A stretch of DNA of 46,620 nt from positions 1 through 46,620 of the forward strand of contig JAIBAX010000035.1 in assembly GCA_019694955.1 (NCBI GenBank). Reading direction: 5' to 3'. Shown piece by piece: positions 44,067 to 46,620 of the stretch; position 1 is the first letter of the stretch; every line of letters begins with the position of its first letter. Both the position numbers and the translations under genes were made by a program. The notes beneath the pieces are model-generated. The model did no database searches and had not been told where the DNA came from. It saw only the letters and a program-made list of their open reading frames with translations. Source of the DNA: Chitinophagales bacterium (lineage in GTDB: Bacteria > Bacteroidota > Bacteroidia > Chitinophagales > JADIYW01).

Positions 44067-44864
44067 ATGAATGCGTCACAAAAATATGGCAGGAGTCTGC
44101 ATGCCCAGATTAGCTTAGGAACTACTTCCGATGACCGTTTTATGCCCAACGGTTATGTTAAAGCCTTTGCAGAAATGTCAAAGCTGGTATTAACAGAGAA
44201 ATTAGATGGACAAAATAACTGCTTCAATAAGTACGGCGTTTTTGCCAGATCGCATGCCAATGCCTCCATCCATCCTTGGGATAAACCCTTGCACGAGCGG
44301 TGGGAGTTGATGAAAAACGACCTTGGTGATATCGAGATTTTTGGAGAGAATATGTACGGTATTCATTCTATAGAATATCGACAATTGGATTCATATTTTT
44401 ATGTATTTGCCGTTCGAGAAGGTGAACGTTGGCTATCTTGGGAAGAAGTGCAGTTCTATGCTGCACTATTCGATTTTCCAACGGTACCAACCATCACTTT
44501 AAAGAAGGCATTGAAGGAATGTATAGGTATGTATGCAGATGAAAATAAAGTGCTGGATTACTGGCTGACTCAGAATTTAGGCATGACATGGCTGGAGAGC
44601 GTTGAAACACCCGGCTTGTTAGATGGACGGAATCCATTAACAGAACAACCTTGCTCCGAAGGTTTCGTTATACGCAATGCAGATGCTTTCCACATGAATG
44701 AAGGTGTTATTTCTGTGGCGACAAATGAGTTTAATAACTTATTTAAGCTGGTGCGAAAAGCCCATGTTAAAACGGATGTTCACTGGACAAAGACATGGAA
44801 ACCTGCCAAACTAACTGATTATGCCAAATATAATTGGCACGCTTATGAATTTTTAAATAGATAG
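44067..44864 (+). CDS. ATP-dependent RNA ligase family protein
   Basis: A 265-residue nucleotidyltransferase from ATG 44067 (MNASQKYGRSLHAQISLG), the start I expect from homologues; the frame is open to 44028. Motifs of the covalent ligase superfamily are in order: motif I KLDG with adenylated Lys45 (LTEKLDGQNN), motif III-like FGENMYGIHS near 92-101 (Glu94), motif IV SEGFVIRN (Glu198), and motif V FKLVRK (Lys227). It would join 5'-phosphate and 3'-OH ends of RNA (possibly DNA). It is 4 bp upstream of an HD-Pnk gene that makes exactly such ends, so the two form a heal-and-seal repair operon. The lack of a separate C-terminal domain is like small Rnl-type ligases. Confidence 0.9.
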   Translation: MNASQKYGRSLHAQISLGTTSDDRFMPNGYVKAFAEMSKLVLTEKLDGQNNCFNKYGVFARSHANASIHPWDKPLHERWELMKNDLGDIEIFGENMYGIHSIEYRQLDSYFYVFAVREGERWLSWEEVQFYAALFDFPTVPTITLKKALKECIGMYADENKVLDYWLTQNLGMTWLESVETPGLLDGRNPLTEQPCSEGFVIRNADAFHMNEGVISVATNEFNNLFKLVRKAHVKTDVHWTKTWKPAKLTDYAKYNWHAYEFLNR

Positions 44865-44868
44865 AAAA

Positions 44869-46002
44869 ATGTGGAAGTTTCCGGGATATGAGATAGGAAT
44901 GCCCATAGATTGGGAATGGCTTGAAAGTACTTATGATTGGTTTCGAGATATGAAAGGCGTACCTCAGGATGCTATTTGGCATGCTGAAGGGGACGTGTTT
45001 GTCCATACAAAAATGGTTGTGGAGGCACTGCTAGGCTTACCTGAGTTTGCACAATTAACCGAAAAAGATAAACATATTTTGTTCGCCGCCGCTATGATGC
45101 ACGATATTGAAAAGCGTTCAACGACGGTTACCGAAATAATTAATGGCGAAGAAAGAATTGTTTCTCCCAGGCATGCGAAAATAGGGGAATACACCACTAG
45201 AACCATCTTGTACAAAGACATAGAAACACCTTTTTATATTCGAGAAGAAGTTGCCAAATTGGTGCGTTTACATGGTTTACCACTATGGGCGATAGATAAA
45301 GCAGATCCACGTAAGGCGGTAATAGAAGCTAGTTTGGCAGTAAATACAAAACACGTTTCTATGTTGGCAAAAGCCGATATTTTGGGAAGGATATGTTCGG
45401 ATCAGGAAGAAATGTTGATGCGCATAGCACTTTTCGACGAGTTGTGCAAAGAACATAATTGCCATGAACAGTCTTTTGTATTTGCTTCAGATTATGGGCG
45501 GTATCAGTATTTGAACAAAGAAAATGTCGCACCCGATTATAATCCGTACGACGACTTGAAATGTACAGTGACAGTTATGTGCGCACTCCCTGGAAGTGGC
45601 AAAGATACCTACATAAGAGAGCGATTAAAAGGTCTTCCGGTTTTGTCACTAGATGAAATACGCAGGGTGTTAAAAATTGAACCAACCAATAAAAAGGGCA
45701 ATGGGCAGATTATACAAATGGGTAAAGAAAAGGCTAAAGAGTTTTTGCGCGCAAAAACCGATTTCGTTTTCAATGCTACCAATGTTACGACAGATATGCG
45801 TGGAAAGTGGATATCACTTTTTATAGATTATGGCGCAAGGGTAAGAATTGTATATATCGAAGTACCGTATAAAAAACTGATTACCCAAAACCACCACAGG
45901 GAGTACAAAGTACCGCAGCAGGTTGTCGACAGGTTAATAGATAAATTAGAAATACCTAGTTTTAGGGAAGCCCATGAAGTGGTATATATGATAGGATATT
46001 AG
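44869..46002 (+). CDS. HD-Pnk: HD phosphoesterase fused to polynucleotide 5'-kinase
   Basis: A 377-residue bifunctional end-healing enzyme. Residues ~35-200 form an HD domain with His46 (FVHTKM), the MMHDIEK pair His78-Asp79, His102, His135 and Asp170 as probable metal ligands. Residues ~230-377 form a P-loop kinase: MCALPGSGKDTYI (Lys245; the usual S/T after GK is Asp here), VLSLDEIRR (Asp262) and the NATNVTTDMRGKW segment. The Runella slithyformis homologue is known to remove 2',3'-cyclic and 3' phosphates with the HD domain and add 5' phosphate with the kinase. Here it follows the RNA ligase by 4 bp. It converges on the HxH gene, with the two coding regions overlapping by 4 bp. Confidence 0.9.
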   Translation: MWKFPGYEIGMPIDWEWLESTYDWFRDMKGVPQDAIWHAEGDVFVHTKMVVEALLGLPEFAQLTEKDKHILFAAAMMHDIEKRSTTVTEIINGEERIVSPRHAKIGEYTTRTILYKDIETPFYIREEVAKLVRLHGLPLWAIDKADPRKAVIEASLAVNTKHVSMLAKADILGRICSDQEEMLMRIALFDELCKEHNCHEQSFVFASDYGRYQYLNKENVAPDYNPYDDLKCTVTVMCALPGSGKDTYIRERLKGLPVLSLDEIRRVLKIEPTNKKGNGQIIQMGKEKAKEFLRAKTDFVFNATNVTTDMRGKWISLFIDYGARVRIVYIEVPYKKLITQNHHREYKVPQQVVDRLIDKLEIPSFREAHEVVYMIGY

Positions 46003-46382
46003 CGCATCTTGGCGCGTGGTGCATCATCTTTTCTAAATCCCATAGCCTGACCAATATTTTTCATGGTTAAGATGAAATACAATCTAGCTTTCTTCCACCG
46101 ATTTCCTAAAAGAACTATGTGTACATGCCAACCTTTCTCTCTTCTGGCGCTATAGCCGCTGTATAACAACGTATATGCCTCTTCATCATTCAGTAGTTCT
46201 AAAGCAATCTCTTTGGCAATTTTTATGCCTGTTTCTAACATTTCTGTCACTTCAGTAGGCGTTGGCTCTCCTTGAGATTTAGGGAACGCCAAAATGTAGT
46301 AATCCGGAATAAGGTCATTGTTTATTTTTATAAGTTTGAATTCTTTACCGGTACTTAAGCTATATTTTTTAATTGTCGGCAT
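45999..46382 (-). CDS. small HxH-motif protein next to the RNA-repair genes
   Basis: About 127 residues from ATG 46382 (MPTIKKYSLSTGKEFKL); the frame can begin with TTG at 46406, overlapping the macro gene by 3 bp, but ATG is preferred. A strand-helix start (PDYYILAFPKSQGEPTPTEV) and a helix (IKIAKEIALELLNDEEA) precede the core GYSARREKGWHVHIVLLGNR, with His86 and His88. HxH with this spacing recalls the HIT superfamily or a nucleotide-processing fold, but the third histidine is not clear, so the family is not named. It lies 20 bp downstream of the macro-domain gene, so they are likely one operon. Confidence 0.65.
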   Translation of the reverse strand: MPTIKKYSLSTGKEFKLIKINNDLIPDYYILAFPKSQGEPTPTEVTEMLETGIKIAKEIALELLNDEEAYTLLYSGYSARREKGWHVHIVLLGNRWKKARLYFILTMKNIGQAMGFRKDDAPRAKMR

Positions 46383-46402
46383 AAGTAATTTTTTAAAGGT
46401 AA

Positions 46403-46620
46403 TCAAAAATCGTAAACGGTAACGGGAATGTTTAAATCTATTAAACTTTTTAGTATTAATGGCTCAATATGTTCCCATTTCCCGCCAGCTAACCCACATC
46501 CAATTCTTGGCATATGTATAGATGCTTTTTTTCCTATTGCGAATGTACCTACTTTATTTAATCCTGATAAAATAGCGTCATAACGGATGGGAGGATTTCC
46601 TGATTCATCTTTATTTATTT
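46403..46620 (-). CDS. macro-domain protein (C-terminal part, cut by window end)
   Basis: The minus-strand frame from the right edge stops at TGA 46403-46405. The visible ~70 residues read KDESGNPPIRYDAILSGLNK, a segment with VGTFAIGKKASIHMP, then RIGCGLAGGKWEHIEPLI and DLNIPVTVYDF. The MPRIGCGLAGGxW block is the phosphate/ribose-binding loop of TARG1/Poa1-like macro domains, which bind or remove ADP-ribose from proteins, RNA or DNA ends, or from ADP-ribose phosphate. The N-terminal half is outside the window. Its place opposite the RNA ligase/HD-Pnk genes suggests a link to nucleic-acid end processing. Confidence 0.85.
   Translation of the reverse strand, partial: INKDESGNPPIRYDAILSGLNKVGTFAIGKKASIHMPRIGCGLAGGKWEHIEPLILKSLIDLNIPVTVYDF

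Noticed and set aside
1..46620. tRNA, rRNA or riboswitch genes
   Set aside because: No cloverleaf, rRNA-like or known riboswitch sequence was recognised by eye on either strand; a covariance scan would be needed to exclude small RNAs.

Overview
The window comes from a member of the Bacteroidetes, probably near the Chitinophagaceae or Sphingobacteriia. The signs are a type B gliding/T9SS C-terminal domain at the left edge, a type A T9SS-sorted protein at 27.2-28.1 kb, an exosortase N pair, DUF4783 fused by overlap to nadC, DUF5686 and DUF4349 proteins, a 3-ketodihydrosphinganine-reductase-like gene (sphingolipid makers), TAnnTTTG-type -7 boxes and AT-rich DNA with few Shine-Dalgarno sequences. 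No rRNA, tRNA, CRISPR array or intact transposase was seen.

Layout. 0-5.1 kb: end of a T9SS surface protein, a 1-Cys peroxiredoxin, a DUF4291 protein, and the exosortase N (XrtN) gene with its dedicated multi-membrane VIT/VWA target protein. 5.1-9.0 kb: a tight minus-strand operon gpmI - lipoprotein - hisS - elaA-like acetyltransferase. 9.0-10.3 kb: DUF4783-nadC. 10.6-12.8 kb: a three-gene unit of extended SDR, KDSR-like SDR and a four-helix membrane protein. 12.8-17.5 kb: cell-envelope proteins (DUF4349 lipoprotein, a large PD40/coiled-coil/OmpA protein, a small OmpA-like protein). 17.6-19.3 kb: methylmalonyl-CoA mutase small subunit carrying an in-frame heptanucleotide repeat, with no large subunit beside it. 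19.4-27 kb: gltBD (glutamate synthase) divergent from an outer-membrane porin. 27-29.1 kb: T9SS protein, a decayed gene end, an SUI1/YciH factor, and intergenic DNA full of 7-bp-period repeats. 29.1-31.6 kb: DUF5686 outer-membrane protein.

31.9-35.9 kb is an accessory island bounded by two 120-bp direct repeats (about 94% identical by eye). It holds five small genes of mostly unknown role, including a TauD-like dioxygenase directly followed by a protein with a HEPN-type R-x4-H motif and a zinc ribbon. 36-41.4 kb: a huge thioester-containing alpha-2-macroglobulin. 41.9-44 kb: malate:quinone oxidoreductase and a small membrane protein. 44-46.6 kb: a nucleic-acid repair neighbourhood, with an ATP-dependent RNA ligase and an HD-Pnk end-healing enzyme on the plus strand, facing a small HxH protein and a macro-domain protein (cut by the window end) on the minus strand.

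The most interesting candidates are the RNA ligase/HD-Pnk/macro-domain neighbourhood, the repeat-bounded island with the dioxygenase-HEPN pair, the XrtN pair, and the heptanucleotide repeat family that has entered the mutA coding sequence. All functional statements rest on reading motifs by eye; no database search was run.
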